A stretch of DNA of 45,044 bases from Flavobacteriales bacterium (GTDB lineage: Bacteria; Bacteroidota; Bacteroidia; Flavobacteriales_D; Sanyastnellaceae), in contig JAIXWP010000137.1 of assembly GCA_027491215.1 (NCBI GenBank), positions 1 to 45,044 of the forward strand. The letters are read 5' to 3'. A model generated the notes under the pieces. That model did not search any database. It saw nothing but the letters and a program-made list of their open reading frames with translations, and was not told the DNA's origin. The position numbers and the translations under genes were made by a program. Shown here piece after piece: positions 7,837 through 16,867 of this stretch; position 1 is the first letter of the stretch, and the number at the start of each line of letters is the position of its first letter.

Positions 7837-9354
7837 TTATTTGAATAAACGTCTGACGATAGGAAGTTGTTTCAATCGTTGTGGCAATAACTCTAAAGGG
7901 CTAATTCCATTCACTTTTAGAATACCGGGTGCAACGTAGATGGTGATGAGCAATGATGTTCCCCAAACGAGCGCGGCAGCTAGTATTTTGAATAAAGGTC
8001 CAAGCGACAATAAGTTTGAAAAAAACATAAATGGCAATGCAGATATCATCGTAATACCTCCCAGTAATAATCCTGGTAGCAAGGCTTTCAATTGAATCCA
8101 ATAACTAGACGATATCAAAACATGACAGAGGTGGATAGACATTAGATAATGAATGAAAGTAGTGGCTACGATAGACCAAGCGATAGCGGTTAGTCCATAT
8201 GGAATGGCCCAATAAACACCGAGGATCATGAGCAGTAAATAAAAGGCTTTATAATAACTTCCTTTCATCACAGCGTTCTTCGCGCGGAGCAATGCATCAC
8301 TAAGACGAGTGAGTGTTCTGAAAACAATAGCAATGAACAATACTTGAAGCACTACCCCCGCGTCTGCGTAAGTTGGGCCGAGATAAATGGTTACCAACTC
8401 TTCTGCAAAAATGGAAATGAATACAGAAGTTGGAATAATGATAATACCGATCATTTGGGTGCCAATCAAAATAAGTCTTCGCAGGCGCTCGAGTTCATCT
8501 TGCATTTTCGACATGCCACTAAAAAGCACATTATCACTGAGCTTTGCCATGATCGTGATGGGCAGGGACATCACATAGGCCGAACGCTCGTAAACACCAG
8601 CAGAGTCAAGTTTGGATCTTCCATCAACGGCTGGCAGTGTATCGACATATTTTGGAAGAAGCATCACATCCACCTTGGTAGCTGCATAATTCAACGAATT
8701 AAAGAGAGTACTTGCACCGCCATAGCCAATGAGTTCGCGGGTTTGTTTCCATTTCCATTTTAGAGGAAAACTTGTAGGTTGAAGAATCCAATAGGAGAGG
8801 GTCATGAGAAGATTTTGGGCAAAAAGTGCCCAGACATAAGCCCACACTTCAAAGCCTGCATATGCAAGGAGAAGACCAACAATTAAATTGCCCCCAACAA
8901 TCGAAATCATTCCGGCGATGAAGAAGTTTTTGAACTTCATTTCTTTCATCATTAAACTGCGAGGAACCACGGCTAGAGCTGAAATCGTAAAGGAAGTACA
9001 TACTACTTGCATGATGGGCTCTAGCTCTGGGAGTTTATAGGCTTTTGAAAAAAGCGGAGCACTGACTACAAAAGCCAAAGTGAAGAGTACTCCAAGAATC
9101 AATGAGGTGTAAAATGCCCCAGTAAGATGCTGCGGCTGAAGCTCCTTTCTTTGAATGAGTGCTGGGCCTATGCCCACTTGAGAAAATATCTCAGCGAACC
9201 CCATAATACTCAATACGACCCCCATGAGAGCAAAGGATTCTTGAGGAATCATTCTAGCAATGATAGCGGTGTAGATCATTTGAATAACGATCTGCAACAC
9301 TACGGTGCTGGTATTCCAACTAAAGCTTGATATAAATTGTCTTTTCTCGGACAC
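7837..9354 (-). CDS. Wzx-like polysaccharide flippase (MOP superfamily)
   Basis: A 505-residue polytopic membrane protein with about 12-14 predicted helices and the N-terminal pattern of the WzxC/PST group (FSWNTSTVVLQIVIQMIYTA, RMIPQESFALMGVV, VGIGPALIQR). Such proteins flip lipid-linked polysaccharide units across the inner membrane. The start is GTG at 9354: an in-frame stop lies two codons upstream and the next internal Met would remove half of helix 1. A perfect -7 element TATATTTG lies 18 nt upstream. Glycosyltransferases are not adjacent; the nearest related genes are the Wza-like exporter and rfbC at 25.6-27 kb. Confidence 0.88.
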   Translation of the reverse strand: MSEKRQFISSFSWNTSTVVLQIVIQMIYTAIIARMIPQESFALMGVVLSIMGFAEIFSQVGIGPALIQRKELQPQHLTGAFYTSLILGVLFTLAFVVSAPLFSKAYKLPELEPIMQVVCTSFTISALAVVPRSLMMKEMKFKNFFIAGMISIVGGNLIVGLLLAYAGFEVWAYVWALFAQNLLMTLSYWILQPTSFPLKWKWKQTRELIGYGGASTLFNSLNYAATKVDVMLLPKYVDTLPAVDGRSKLDSAGVYERSAYVMSLPITIMAKLSDNVLFSGMSKMQDELERLRRLILIGTQMIGIIIIPTSVFISIFAEELVTIYLGPTYADAGVVLQVLFIAIVFRTLTRLSDALLRAKNAVMKGSYYKAFYLLLMILGVYWAIPYGLTAIAWSIVATTFIHYLMSIHLCHVLISSSYWIQLKALLPGLLLGGITMISALPFMFFSNLLSLGPLFKILAAALVWGTSLLITIYVAPGILKVNGISPLELLPQRLKQLPIVRRLFK

Positions 9355-9372
9355 AGGCTATTGTGATGTGAA

Positions 9373-9380
9373 CAAATATA
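9373..9380 (-). promoter_or_regulatory. -7 promoter element TATATTTG for the flippase
   Basis: Perfect TAnnTTTG on the minus strand, 18 nt upstream of the GTG start; this supports the GTG call. Confidence 0.5.
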
Positions 9381-9409
9381 CAAGCAAGTGGAAGTTGAGA
9401 AAGGCGTTG

Positions 9410-9417
9410 TATTTTCG
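9410..9417 (+). promoter_or_regulatory. -7 promoter element TATTTTCG for the C2-like lipoprotein
   Basis: TTCG variant of the -7 box on the plus strand, 17 nt before ATG 9435, divergent from the flippase promoter. Confidence 0.45.
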
Positions 9418-9434
9418 TATTAATTAATAGAGTT

Positions 9435-9938
9435 ATGAAAAGAACAATCCTGTGGAGTTTGTCCCTTTTGCTCCTGCTAACACAATGCAAATCGAGCAAA
9501 GATGCCAATGGAGTGAACAGTCGCACATTTTCCAAAAAAATATTAGTGGGCGCATCGATCACAAGTGTGAAGATCAAGAGATTTCCTGCGTACACAAAAG
9601 ACGGATCGAAGTGGGATTCATTTACTCTATTTAATAAAGAAGCCGATCTTTACGTGACCATGTCACAATTGAATAATACTATATACAAGAGCGAAACGAA
9701 AGAGGATTGTCAGTCAGAAGTGGAACATATTTTCGCCTCTAATCTTCCTTTTGAAATTCGTGCTTTCGCTACGGATGTGAAGCTGGAGATATTTGATGAA
9801 GATGGCGTTTCAAACGATGACAACGTAGGGTATTTTGTTTTTCGACCAGTAAATTATGAGAAGAAGAATGTGATCACATTGGCGAGTTCAGATGCTTCTC
9901 TGATTGTGGAGCTCGGCGTGAATTGGATTTACAATTAA
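9435..9938 (+). CDS. Lipoprotein with a C2-like domain
   Basis: A 167-residue protein with a lipoprotein signal (LLLLLTQC, Cys at about 18). The mature part resembles a C2 beta-sandwich: ITSVKIKRFPAYTKDGSKWD, then ADLYVTM near the first calcium-loop position, and later EIFDEDGVSNDDNVGYFVF, whose clustered acidic residues resemble the second calcium-binding loop. This resemblance is by eye and not certain. A calcium-dependent envelope role is an inference. It is a single gene between its own promoter and a bidirectional terminator. Confidence 0.6.
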   Translation: MKRTILWSLSLLLLLTQCKSSKDANGVNSRTFSKKILVGASITSVKIKRFPAYTKDGSKWDSFTLFNKEADLYVTMSQLNNTIYKSETKEDCQSEVEHIFASNLPFEIRAFATDVKLEIFDEDGVSNDDNVGYFVFRPVNYEKKNVITLASSDASLIVELGVNWIYN

Positions 9939-9958
9939 TCTGTTTTTTGATAGAAAAG

Positions 9959-9985
9959 AAAAAGGGAGCCATCGGCTCCCTTTTT
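9959..9985. terminator. Bidirectional Rho-independent terminator
   Basis: AAAAAGGGAGCC (9959-9970), 3-nt loop ATC, GGCTCCCTTTTT (9974-9985). G/C stem flanked by A and T runs, so it serves both the lipoprotein gene (plus) and rny (minus), whose stops lie on either side. Confidence 0.9.
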
Positions 9986-10006
9986 CATATCATTTTATTT
10001 CCAAGA

Positions 10007-11548
10007 TTATCTCGCGATACCAACGGCGCGCTTTTCACGGATTACCGTTACACGCACCTGACCTGGGTAGGTCATTTCAGTTTCGATTCTGCTTGCAAGT
10101 GAAATCGCAAGAGCATCTGCTTGATCATCTGATACTTTTTCTGCTTCTACCATTACGCGTAGTTCGCGACCTGCTTGAATAGCAAATGACTTGGATACAC
10201 CTGGGTATTCGAGGGCAATGTTTTCAAGATCACGAAGACGTTGGATATAGGCTTCTACTACTTCACGACGAGCACCTGGGCGCGCACCGCTGATAGCATC
10301 ACATACTTGAATGATTGGAGAAAGAAGCGTCTTCATTTCCACTTCATCGTGGTGAGCTCCGATCGCGTTGCAGATATCTGGTTTTTCGCCATATTTCTCT
10401 GCGAGCTTCATACCAAGGATTGCGTGCGGCAATTCGCTTTCGTCATCTGGCACCTTTCCGATATCGTGAAGAAGCCCTGCACGCTTAGCAGCCTTAGGAT
10501 TAAGACCTAATTCGCTAGCCATAGTAGAACAAAGATTGGCAACTTCTCTAGAGTGTTGCAGCAAGTTTTGTCCGTAAGATGAGCGGTATTTCATACGTCC
10601 TACCATTCTGATCAATTCAGAGTGGAGGCCGTGAATTCCAAGTTCGATACAAGTTCTCTTACCAACTTCAACGATTTCCTCTTCGATGTTCTTACGCACT
10701 TTCGCTACGATTTCTTCAATACGAGCAGGGTGGATACGACCATCTGTAACGAGTTGGTGAAGTGATAATCGTGCGATTTCACGACGCACTGGGTCGAAGC
10801 AAGAAAGGACGATTGCTTCTGGAGTATCATCAACGATGATTTCTACTCCTGTTGCAGCTTCGAGCGCGCGGATGTTACGTCCTTCGCGACCGATGATACG
10901 GCCTTTCATTTCATCGTTTTCAATATTGAAAACAGAAACGCTATTTTCAACAGCATGCTCTACAGCGGTGCGTTGAATGGTTTGAATAACAATTTTCTTA
11001 GCTTCCTGATTTGCTTTCAATTTTGCCTCATCAACGATGCCTTGAATCTGTGAAGCAGCCGATTGGCGCGCTTCTTCTTTCAATTGCTCCATTAATTGAG
11101 CCTTTGCTTGATCAGCAGACATTTTTGCTAGGTCCTCAAGCAATGAAATAGACTTTTGATTCGCTTTTTCTAAATCACTCTGCTTTTTCTGATTGAGCTC
11201 AGTCAACTTTTGAAGGTTCTCTTTTGTGCCTTCTAAGTCTTTTTCTTTTCTTTTGTACTGCTCTATCTGTTGAGATAGCTCGCGTTCTTTGTTTTTGAGG
11301 CGGTCTTCAGACTGTTGAACTTTTTTATTTCTTTCGTTCACAGCTTTTTCGTGCTCGCTCTTCATTTCAAGGAATCTTTCCTTGGCTTGGAGAATCTTTT
11401 TCTCCTTGATTGTCTCACCTTCTTTGGTTGCTTCTGCTAAGATGCTTTCTCTTTTCTTATTGAGTACACTCGTGAGGAGGAACCAAGCGGCCCCTGCTCC
11501 GATAATAACACCCACTAGAGCAGCAACAACCATGTAAATTGAATCCAT
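10007..11548 (-). CDS. rny: Ribonuclease Y
   Basis: A 513-residue membrane-anchored endoribonuclease that initiates mRNA decay. Order: N-terminal membrane helix (about 5-25), long coiled coil rich in K/E/Q (about 30-200), KH domain with [15 protein letters not shown] (217-230), then the HD domain with metal-binding H361-D362 ([12 protein letters not shown]), and the conserved C-terminal [16 protein letters not shown]. Length is typical. It is downstream of zapA on the same strand after an 80-bp gap, an arrangement familiar in Bacteroidota. The gap holds a small imperfect dyad (11578-11597). Confidence 0.97.
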   Translation of the reverse strand: MDSIYMVVAALVGVIIGAGAAWFLLTSVLNKKRESILAEATKEGETIKEKKILQAKERFLEMKSEHEKAVNERNKKVQQSEDRLKNKERELSQQIEQYKRKEKDLEGTKENLQKLTELNQKKQSDLEKANQKSISLLEDLAKMSADQAKAQLMEQLKEEARQSAASQIQGIVDEAKLKANQEAKKIVIQTIQRTAVEHAVENSVSVFNIENDEMKGRIIGREGRNIRALEAATGVEIIVDDTPEAIVLSCFDPVRREIARLSLHQLVTDGRIHPARIEEIVAKVRKNIEEEIVEVGKRTCIELGIHGLHSELIRMVGRMKYRSSYGQNLLQHSREVANLCSTMASELGLNPKAAKRAGLLHDIGKVPDDESELPHAILGMKLAEKYGEKPDICNAIGAHHDEVEMKTLLSPIIQVCDAISGARPGARREVVEAYIQRLRDLENIALEYPGVSKSFAIQAGRELRVMVEAEKVSDDQADALAISLASRIETEMTYPGQVRVTVIREKRAVGIAR

Positions 11549-11628
11549 GATGTTGATGGTTTTATTAAAAAATTAATCCGTCATCCACTGATGGCGGGGT
11601 GCAAAGAATGTGTAATTAAGAAATAAGA

Positions 11629-11943
11629 CTAGTGAAGGTAGCTGTCGAGGAGGTTTTCAAGGGGTTCCAGTTCAGGAGTGATATCTTGATTTACTGGGAC
11701 TTCTACGCGCTCTACCACTTTTTCAATGATGGTTTGTGGTGGAGTGGCGGGGGCTGTTGCTACTTGTAGCGCTGCCATAGCCAAAAGATCTTGCTTATCT
11801 TTTACTGCGTAGTTTTTTTGAAAAACTGCAATGCTGTCTTCTATTTGTTTCTCGACTCTACGAATAGCATCCACTTGTTCGCTGCTTACAGTCAGCGGGT
11901 AAGTTCTGCCGGCAATTGTGACCTTGATGGAAATCTCGTTCAT
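11629..11943 (-). CDS. zapA: Cell division protein ZapA
   Basis: A 104-residue ZapA-family protein. The N-terminal globular part has the signature ISIKVTIAGRTYPLTV followed by DAIRRVEKQIEDSI, then a helix (KQDLLAMAALQVA). ZapA binds FtsZ and stabilises and bundles Z-ring filaments. The C-terminal ~35 residues (PPQTIIEKVVERVEVPVNQD) are extended and less conserved. It lies 8 bp after the small coiled-coil gene, so the two are co-transcribed and probably function together in division. Confidence 0.9.
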   Translation of the reverse strand: MNEISIKVTIAGRTYPLTVSSEQVDAIRRVEKQIEDSIAVFQKNYAVKDKQDLLAMAALQVATAPATPPQTIIEKVVERVEVPVNQDITPELEPLENLLDSYLH

Positions 11944-11951
11944 ACCGATTG

Positions 11952-12245
11952 CTATTTATTGAGGAGTGAGAGACATTCGTCTATTTCTTTCACCAAATCG
12001 TTGATTCTTTGCTTGGTTGCTGTGCGGAACTCGTCCTGTACTGCGGGCTGCAACGAATGGCTGTTGGTTAATTCGCGGTTCTTCTCTTCTAGTTCATCTA
12101 CTTGCGAAAGAAGCTCTTTATTGATTCGATACAATGAAGCATTTTCCTCTTTCAGGCGGTTTACCTGTGCCTCGAGGTCATGACGGATCGCCCCCAAACG
12201 GGTGATCTTGTCTTCTATGCGCTTCAAAATCTCTGAGTGGTTCAT
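11952..12245 (-). CDS. Small coiled-coil protein upstream of zapA
   Basis: A 97-residue, almost entirely alpha-helical protein with heptad-like L/I spacing and many E/K/R/N residues (ITRLGAIRHDLEAQVNRLKE, LLSQVDELEEKNREL). There is no signal or membrane segment. Its size and coiled-coil nature resemble ZapB-type division proteins, and it is 8 bp upstream of zapA, so a division role is inferred from context. It is not a clear ZapB homologue by sequence, so no symbol is given. Confidence 0.8.
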   Translation of the reverse strand: MNHSEILKRIEDKITRLGAIRHDLEAQVNRLKEENASLYRINKELLSQVDELEEKNRELTNSHSLQPAVQDEFRTATKQRINDLVKEIDECLSLLNK

Positions 12246-12419
12246 GCAAATAAGTAAACGCTGTTAAACAACGAATCGAGGTCAAATGTAACACTTTCGA
12301 GGCGTATTTCGACACCCCATTTTTCCAAAAATGATGTTGATATTTCAAAATGAGTGACCTAGAATCTGATGGGCATCATTATTGACTTTTGTAGAATGGT
12401 CAAATTGAAGGGAAATCGT
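12246..12419. other. Divergent intergenic region, 174 bp
   Basis: This region separates the zapB-like/zapA/rny operon (minus) from the M23 peptidase (plus). It must carry both promoters, but only weak -7 candidates are visible, for example GACTTTTG at 12384-12391 (7 of 8 match, plus strand). No RNA gene or strong hairpin was recognised. Confidence 0.4.
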
Positions 12420-14147
12420 ATGAATTGGAGCATCAGACTTATAGCATTGTGTGTATTCTCAGTTCTTGGGACGTCTCTATCATTTGGTCAACAGCTTTAC
12501 CCCACGGATTATTTTCGCTCTCCACTCGAAATCCCACTCAACCTTTCAGGGAATTTCGGGGAACTACGCACCAATCACTTTCACTCGGGAATCGACATCA
12601 AGACCAATCAAATGGAGGGTCTACCTGTAGTTGCAGCTGCCGAAGGTTTCGTCAGCCGAATCAAGGTTTCCGCAGTTGGATATGGATATGCACTATATAT
12701 CGACCATCCCAATGGGTACACTACGGTATATGGTCACTTAAAATCATATAGCGCAAAAATTGACGCCTACGTCAAGGAGCAACAATACAAACAGCAAAGT
12801 TTTGCCGTAGATCTTTTCCCGGCAGCTACGGCATTGCCCGTTGAAAAAGGTGAGCTCGTGGCGCTCTCTGGAAACACCGGCGGTAGCGGTGGTCCGCACC
12901 TACACTTTGAAGTAAGGGAGACGGTTTCAGAAAAATTGATCAACCCTCTGCATTTCGGTTTTCAAGTAAAAGATAAAATTCCTCCTTCCATTCTTGGAGT
13001 GTGGATTATACCTATGTCGGATAGCACTTGGGTAAATGGTGTGAGATCACCTAAGACATTTGAAACAGCAGCTACCAAAGGAAATGTTGGACTTAAAACA
13101 ACCACGCTGCCTACTGTTTATGGAGATATTGCTTTTGCCATTCATACCAGTGATATGTATGATGGAAACGCCAATCGCTGTGGTATTTATCGCATCGAAC
13201 TTTATGTGGATGGGCTGCAAGTCTACGGTCAGCAAATGGATCGTCTCGACTTTACGACCAACCGCGCGATGAATGCACATACTATCTATGAGAAATTCAA
13301 AAAAGATAGAAGCTCTATTCACGGCTCATTCAGACTTCCGGGAAATCCGCTTGATATCTATGATAACCTTGTAAACGATGGTGTCGTCACTTTCAAAGAT
13401 GGCAAAAAACATTTGATTGAATATGTAGTGAAAGATCTGATGGGAAATACTTCTTCCGTTAAATTCAACGTTCAGGCTTTACCAAAAGCAACGGCAAAAG
13501 TGCCGCCCCCAGCAGATTTCATTGCGAGATGGGATTGGGAAATATTGAATACTTATAGTGATGCAAGATTAAAACTTGAAATGCCTCCGTACACACTCTA
13601 TGAGGATTTGAACTTGACAATTTCTGAAAGTAAAACCATAGCAAGCAGCATCACTCCGACCTACAAAATAGCATCTCCCTATGAACCGATTCATAGTCCT
13701 TATACATTATCGATTCACGCTCCGAAAGTTCCAAAAAGTCTTGAATCAAAAGCAGTAGTGGTGCGCTGGGATCCTGATAAAGAAAAACTTTCATCGGAAG
13801 GCGGAAAAATGGAAAACGGATGGATCACCGCAAAGCCAAGCTATTTGGGATACTTCGGAGTGGCCATCGATACCATTGCTCCAAATATTACGAACGTTTC
13901 TTTCGGACCAAACATGGCGGGTAAAGGTTCATTTACGATCAAGATTAGCGATTATTTATCGGGAATCGATAAGTATATCCCAATGATTGATGGACAATGG
14001 GCATTGATGGAACACGACGCGAAGACAAACCGATTGATTTATTACTTCGACCCACGCTATATCAGCAAGGGGACACATACGTTTGAATTAACGGTGATTG
14101 ATGCGGTAGGAAACAGTAAGACTTTTAAAGGGAACTTCGTTTACTAA
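12420..14147 (+). CDS. Secreted M23 (LytM-type) metallopeptidase
   Basis: A 575-residue protein with a Sec signal (MNWSIRLIALCVFSVLGTSLSFGQ). The M23 domain (about 35-175) holds all expected zinc and catalytic residues: H55 and D59 (HSGID), H106 (YGHL), and H160/H162 (GPHLHFE). M23 enzymes cut peptidoglycan cross-bridges; if it is catalytically active this is an envelope-remodelling endopeptidase. The remaining ~400 residues are beta-rich, probably Ig-like modules, with repeated SGIDKY/IYRIEL-type strands. Start 12420 was preferred over ATG 12369 because it begins the signal peptide exactly. The stop overlaps the ACMSD stop on the other strand by 4 bp. Confidence 0.92.
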   Translation: MNWSIRLIALCVFSVLGTSLSFGQQLYPTDYFRSPLEIPLNLSGNFGELRTNHFHSGIDIKTNQMEGLPVVAAAEGFVSRIKVSAVGYGYALYIDHPNGYTTVYGHLKSYSAKIDAYVKEQQYKQQSFAVDLFPAATALPVEKGELVALSGNTGGSGGPHLHFEVRETVSEKLINPLHFGFQVKDKIPPSILGVWIIPMSDSTWVNGVRSPKTFETAATKGNVGLKTTTLPTVYGDIAFAIHTSDMYDGNANRCGIYRIELYVDGLQVYGQQMDRLDFTTNRAMNAHTIYEKFKKDRSSIHGSFRLPGNPLDIYDNLVNDGVVTFKDGKKHLIEYVVKDLMGNTSSVKFNVQALPKATAKVPPPADFIARWDWEILNTYSDARLKLEMPPYTLYEDLNLTISESKTIASSITPTYKIASPYEPIHSPYTLSIHAPKVPKSLESKAVVVRWDPDKEKLSSEGGKMENGWITAKPSYLGYFGVAIDTIAPNITNVSFGPNMAGKGSFTIKISDYLSGIDKYIPMIDGQWALMEHDAKTNRLIYYFDPRYISKGTHTFELTVIDAVGNSKTFKGNFVY

Positions 14148-15151
14148 AGCAATTCTTCCTTGGTCATTCCGAGCCATTCCAGAGCGGAATTGCAGAAGAT
14201 ATCTTCAATCACTTCGTTGCTCAATCCCATTTCGGTAATGAACTTTCCAATTTCCAAATCTCCTAGAGGGAAAGGATAATCAGTGCCAAGTGATACACGC
14301 TTTGAACCTTGATGCTTCAATACATAATGCAAAAGTTCAGGATCGTGTGTGGCTGAATCTACCCAGAAATGTCCCATGTATTCACGAGGTGTGATTGGAT
14401 TGTCTATGGCTACGAGATCCGGGCGGCAATTAAATCCGTGTTCTATTCTTCCAATGGTGGGGATGAATGATCCTCCAGCGTGAGCAAAGTTGAAGCGCAC
14501 TTTTGGGAATCGTTCGAAGATACCTCCGAATAGCAAAGAGCAAATAGCGCGGGTGGTTTCAGCAGGCATACCCACTAACCAAGGCAGCCAATATTTTTTC
14601 ATTTGATCTTCGCCCATCATTTCCCACGGATGCACCAACACACACATATCAAGTTCGTCGAGTGCTTTCCATAAAGGATAGAAATCGGGTTCGCTCAAAT
14701 TTTTACCATTGATATTGCTACCTATTTGAATGCCCTTCATGCCAAGTGCTTTGCAACGGTGCAATTCCTGCACGGACAACTCTATGTCTTGCATAGGTAG
14801 CGTAGCTAGTCCAATGTAATTTTTTGGGTGTTTCTGAATGAGCTCTGCAATATCATCGTTCAAGAATTTCGATACCTCCAATCCATCTGCAGGCTTTGCC
14901 CAATAAGCGAATAAAACAGGAATGGTACACACCACTTGAACTTGTGTGTCGAATTTGAGATAATCATTGATGCGCAAATCGGCGTCCCAGCAATTAGATT
15001 CAATTTCTCGGAAAAATTTTTCGCCTTGCATCATCCGAGCATACCCTTCACGGTGGTGATCCAAGTGAATGAAATTGCCATATCCAAATTTCTTCGTCCA
15101 ATCGGGAAGATTCTTCGGGATGATATGGGTATGCATGTCGATTTTGAGCAC
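14144..15151 (-). CDS. 2-amino-3-carboxymuconate-6-semialdehyde decarboxylase (ACMSD)
   Basis: A 335-residue amidohydrolase-superfamily decarboxylase of the kynurenine/2-nitrobenzoate pathways, diverting ACMS from quinolinate towards 2-aminomuconate. The match to characterised ACMSDs is close: metal ligands H7 and H9 (DMHTHI), H174 (LVHPWEMM), H224 (FAHAGGSF) and D291 (LGTDYPFPLG), the substrate arginine R48 (KFFREI) and the stretch YWLPWLVGMPAETT. It lies 27 bp downstream of the OppA-like gene on the same strand, with no other kynurenine-pathway gene in the window. Confidence 0.93.
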   Translation of the reverse strand: MLKIDMHTHIIPKNLPDWTKKFGYGNFIHLDHHREGYARMMQGEKFFREIESNCWDADLRINDYLKFDTQVQVVCTIPVLFAYWAKPADGLEVSKFLNDDIAELIQKHPKNYIGLATLPMQDIELSVQELHRCKALGMKGIQIGSNINGKNLSEPDFYPLWKALDELDMCVLVHPWEMMGEDQMKKYWLPWLVGMPAETTRAICSLLFGGIFERFPKVRFNFAHAGGSFIPTIGRIEHGFNCRPDLVAIDNPITPREYMGHFWVDSATHDPELLHYVLKHQGSKRVSLGTDYPFPLGDLEIGKFITEMGLSNEVIEDIFCNSALEWLGMTKEELL

Positions 15152-15178
15152 GGCAGGAAAAATTTATCGGTGGCTAAA

Positions 15179-16798
15179 CTAATTCAACTTCTTCACTTTT
15201 TTCAAATCAATCAGATTAATTGGGTTGATTTCCCAATTGTCCACACGCTTGCTGATAAAGTGAGTCACTTGATCATAGTAGAGCGGAATAACAGGATAGT
15301 CGTTTGAGATTTGACGATTCATTTTTTTATAAATCTCTATTCTTAATGAATCGTCATTGGTTTGAATCGCCTCTTCATACCACTGATCATATTGCACATT
15401 ATTATAGTGTGTGTAGTTCGGTCCGGAAGGGCAATAGTTTTTTGATGTAAAAATGCTCAGGAAATTTTCGGGGTCAGGATAATCTGCTAGCCAGCTTTTG
15501 CGAAAAGCGGGGAGTTGTCCTTTTGCAGTGGCTTCGCGAAAAGTGGAGCCTTGCATTACTTGAACCTCGACATTGATTCCAACTTTCGATAGATTGTGTT
15601 GAATGAATTCAATGAGATCTGTATAATCAGAGGTAGTTGCAATGACTAGTTTTGGAAGACCTTTTCCATTTGGGAATCCAGCTTCTTTTAAAATCTCTAA
15701 AGCAAGCGCCGGATTGTACGTTTCTTTTTGTGCTTGATCATCATTCAAAAGAGATGGTGGAAGAAATCCATTTTCTGCAGCGACAACAGTATTGTTGCGT
15801 AAATATTTTACCATTTCTTTTTTGTCAATGGCACAATTGACAGCCCTTCTGATAGATTGCAATAAGAAAGGAGAATCAGCGTTTAGTGGCGTTTTTTCAT
15901 CAATGTAAAATCCAATATAGTCTGTCTTAATGAAAGGTGTTTTGATCATCTGAAGTTTGTCTTCATAAGCTGCAACGAGATCTCCATTGCTTGTTAAGAT
16001 TTCGTCTTTGAATGCAGGATGAATTCCCGAAATGAAATCATACTTATCGAGAAGTAATCCATGGAATTCGACAGATACGTCCTTAACAAAATCAATTTTA
16101 ATAGCATCTAAAAAAGGAAGTGCATTTCCAGTTTCATCTTTTTGCCAAAAGCTTTTGTTTTTATGAAAAACGAGTGCGTTGTTTTCATACCAGAATGCAA
16201 ATTGAAAAGGACCAGTTCCGATGGGGTGTGATCTAAAGTCTTTTCCATAGTGCTCTACCACTTCTTTAGGAACTACATTACAGTATTGTGTAGTTAGCAT
16301 TCCGAGAAATGGTTGAAATGGTTTTTTCAGATGAATGATAAATGTTGAATCGTTTGGGGCTTCGAAGGGAGAAGAGGAAGTGTCCAATTGCGAAAAAATC
16401 CATGAGCCTGGTGAAGCGAGCGTTGGATCGATGATTCTATTGAAGGAGTAAACAAAGTCTGTAGCAACCACCGATCTGTTTTTTGATGGGCCGAATAAAT
16501 CAGACTCATGGAATAGTACATTTTTTCTTAGAAAAAATGTGTAAGTCAATCCATCAGGAGATACTTCCCATCTTGAAGCGATGGATGGGATGACTTCAAG
16601 CGATGGTGACATCTCGACGAGTCCGTCGAATAGCTGATTGGTGGCCCACATGATTTCTAGATCCCGCGCAAAGGCAGGGTCAAGTGTCGTGATGCCGTTG
16701 CTTTCATTGTAACGAAACACATTCGACTCATCGTCTTTGCGAGTGGAACAGCCAAATGAGAGAAGCGCAACTGAGAGTGTGAAAAGCCAAATCTTCAT
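15179..16798 (-). CDS. Family 5 (OppA/DppA-like) solute-binding lipoprotein
   Basis: A 539-residue ABC-transporter substrate-binding protein with a lipoprotein signal (LSVALLSFGC, lipobox LSFGC). It has the family 5 layout: FRYNESNGITTLDPAFARDL near the N-terminus, the WEVSPDGLTYTFFLRKNVLF signature at about 80-100, ATDFVYSFNRIIDP, and IGTGPFQFAFW. Members bind oligopeptides, dipeptides or other solutes; the ligand cannot be deduced. No permease or ATPase genes are adjacent, so transport partners must be elsewhere. It has a perfect -7 element (TACATTTG) 8 nt before its ATG and appears to share a transcript with ACMSD. Confidence 0.92.
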   Translation of the reverse strand: MKIWLFTLSVALLSFGCSTRKDDESNVFRYNESNGITTLDPAFARDLEIMWATNQLFDGLVEMSPSLEVIPSIASRWEVSPDGLTYTFFLRKNVLFHESDLFGPSKNRSVVATDFVYSFNRIIDPTLASPGSWIFSQLDTSSSPFEAPNDSTFIIHLKKPFQPFLGMLTTQYCNVVPKEVVEHYGKDFRSHPIGTGPFQFAFWYENNALVFHKNKSFWQKDETGNALPFLDAIKIDFVKDVSVEFHGLLLDKYDFISGIHPAFKDEILTSNGDLVAAYEDKLQMIKTPFIKTDYIGFYIDEKTPLNADSPFLLQSIRRAVNCAIDKKEMVKYLRNNTVVAAENGFLPPSLLNDDQAQKETYNPALALEILKEAGFPNGKGLPKLVIATTSDYTDLIEFIQHNLSKVGINVEVQVMQGSTFREATAKGQLPAFRKSWLADYPDPENFLSIFTSKNYCPSGPNYTHYNNVQYDQWYEEAIQTNDDSLRIEIYKKMNRQISNDYPVIPLYYDQVTHFISKRVDNWEINPINLIDLKKVKKLN

Positions 16799-16806
16799 GA
16801 TTGGTT

Positions 16807-16814
16807 CAAATGTA
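16807..16814 (-). promoter_or_regulatory. -7 promoter element TACATTTG for the OppA-ACMSD unit
   Basis: Perfect TAnnTTTG on the minus strand, 8 nt before ATG 16798, implying a very short leader. Confidence 0.55.
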
Positions 16815-16867
16815 GGATATAAGCCGTTTCAATCTTTTAATGCATCTTGCGAAAAATTTTGACAAAA

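Noticed and set aside
8344-8763. Plus-strand open frame of 139 codons inside the flippase gene
   Set aside because: It is antisense to a well-supported membrane protein, has no domain pattern, and its composition mirrors the opposite strand.
11549-11628. Possible 6S RNA between zapA and rny
   Set aside because: 6S RNA often follows zapA, but the gap is only 80 bp, too short for a ~180-nt RNA. Only a small imperfect dyad (11578-11597) is present, with no T-run.
11791-12183. Plus-strand open frame of 130 codons across zapA and the coiled-coil gene
   Set aside because: Serine/cysteine-rich antisense shadow of two genuine genes.
14936-15307. Plus-strand open frame of 123 codons opposite the ACMSD/OppA junction
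   Set aside because: Antisense to both genes, no recognisable motif or promoter.
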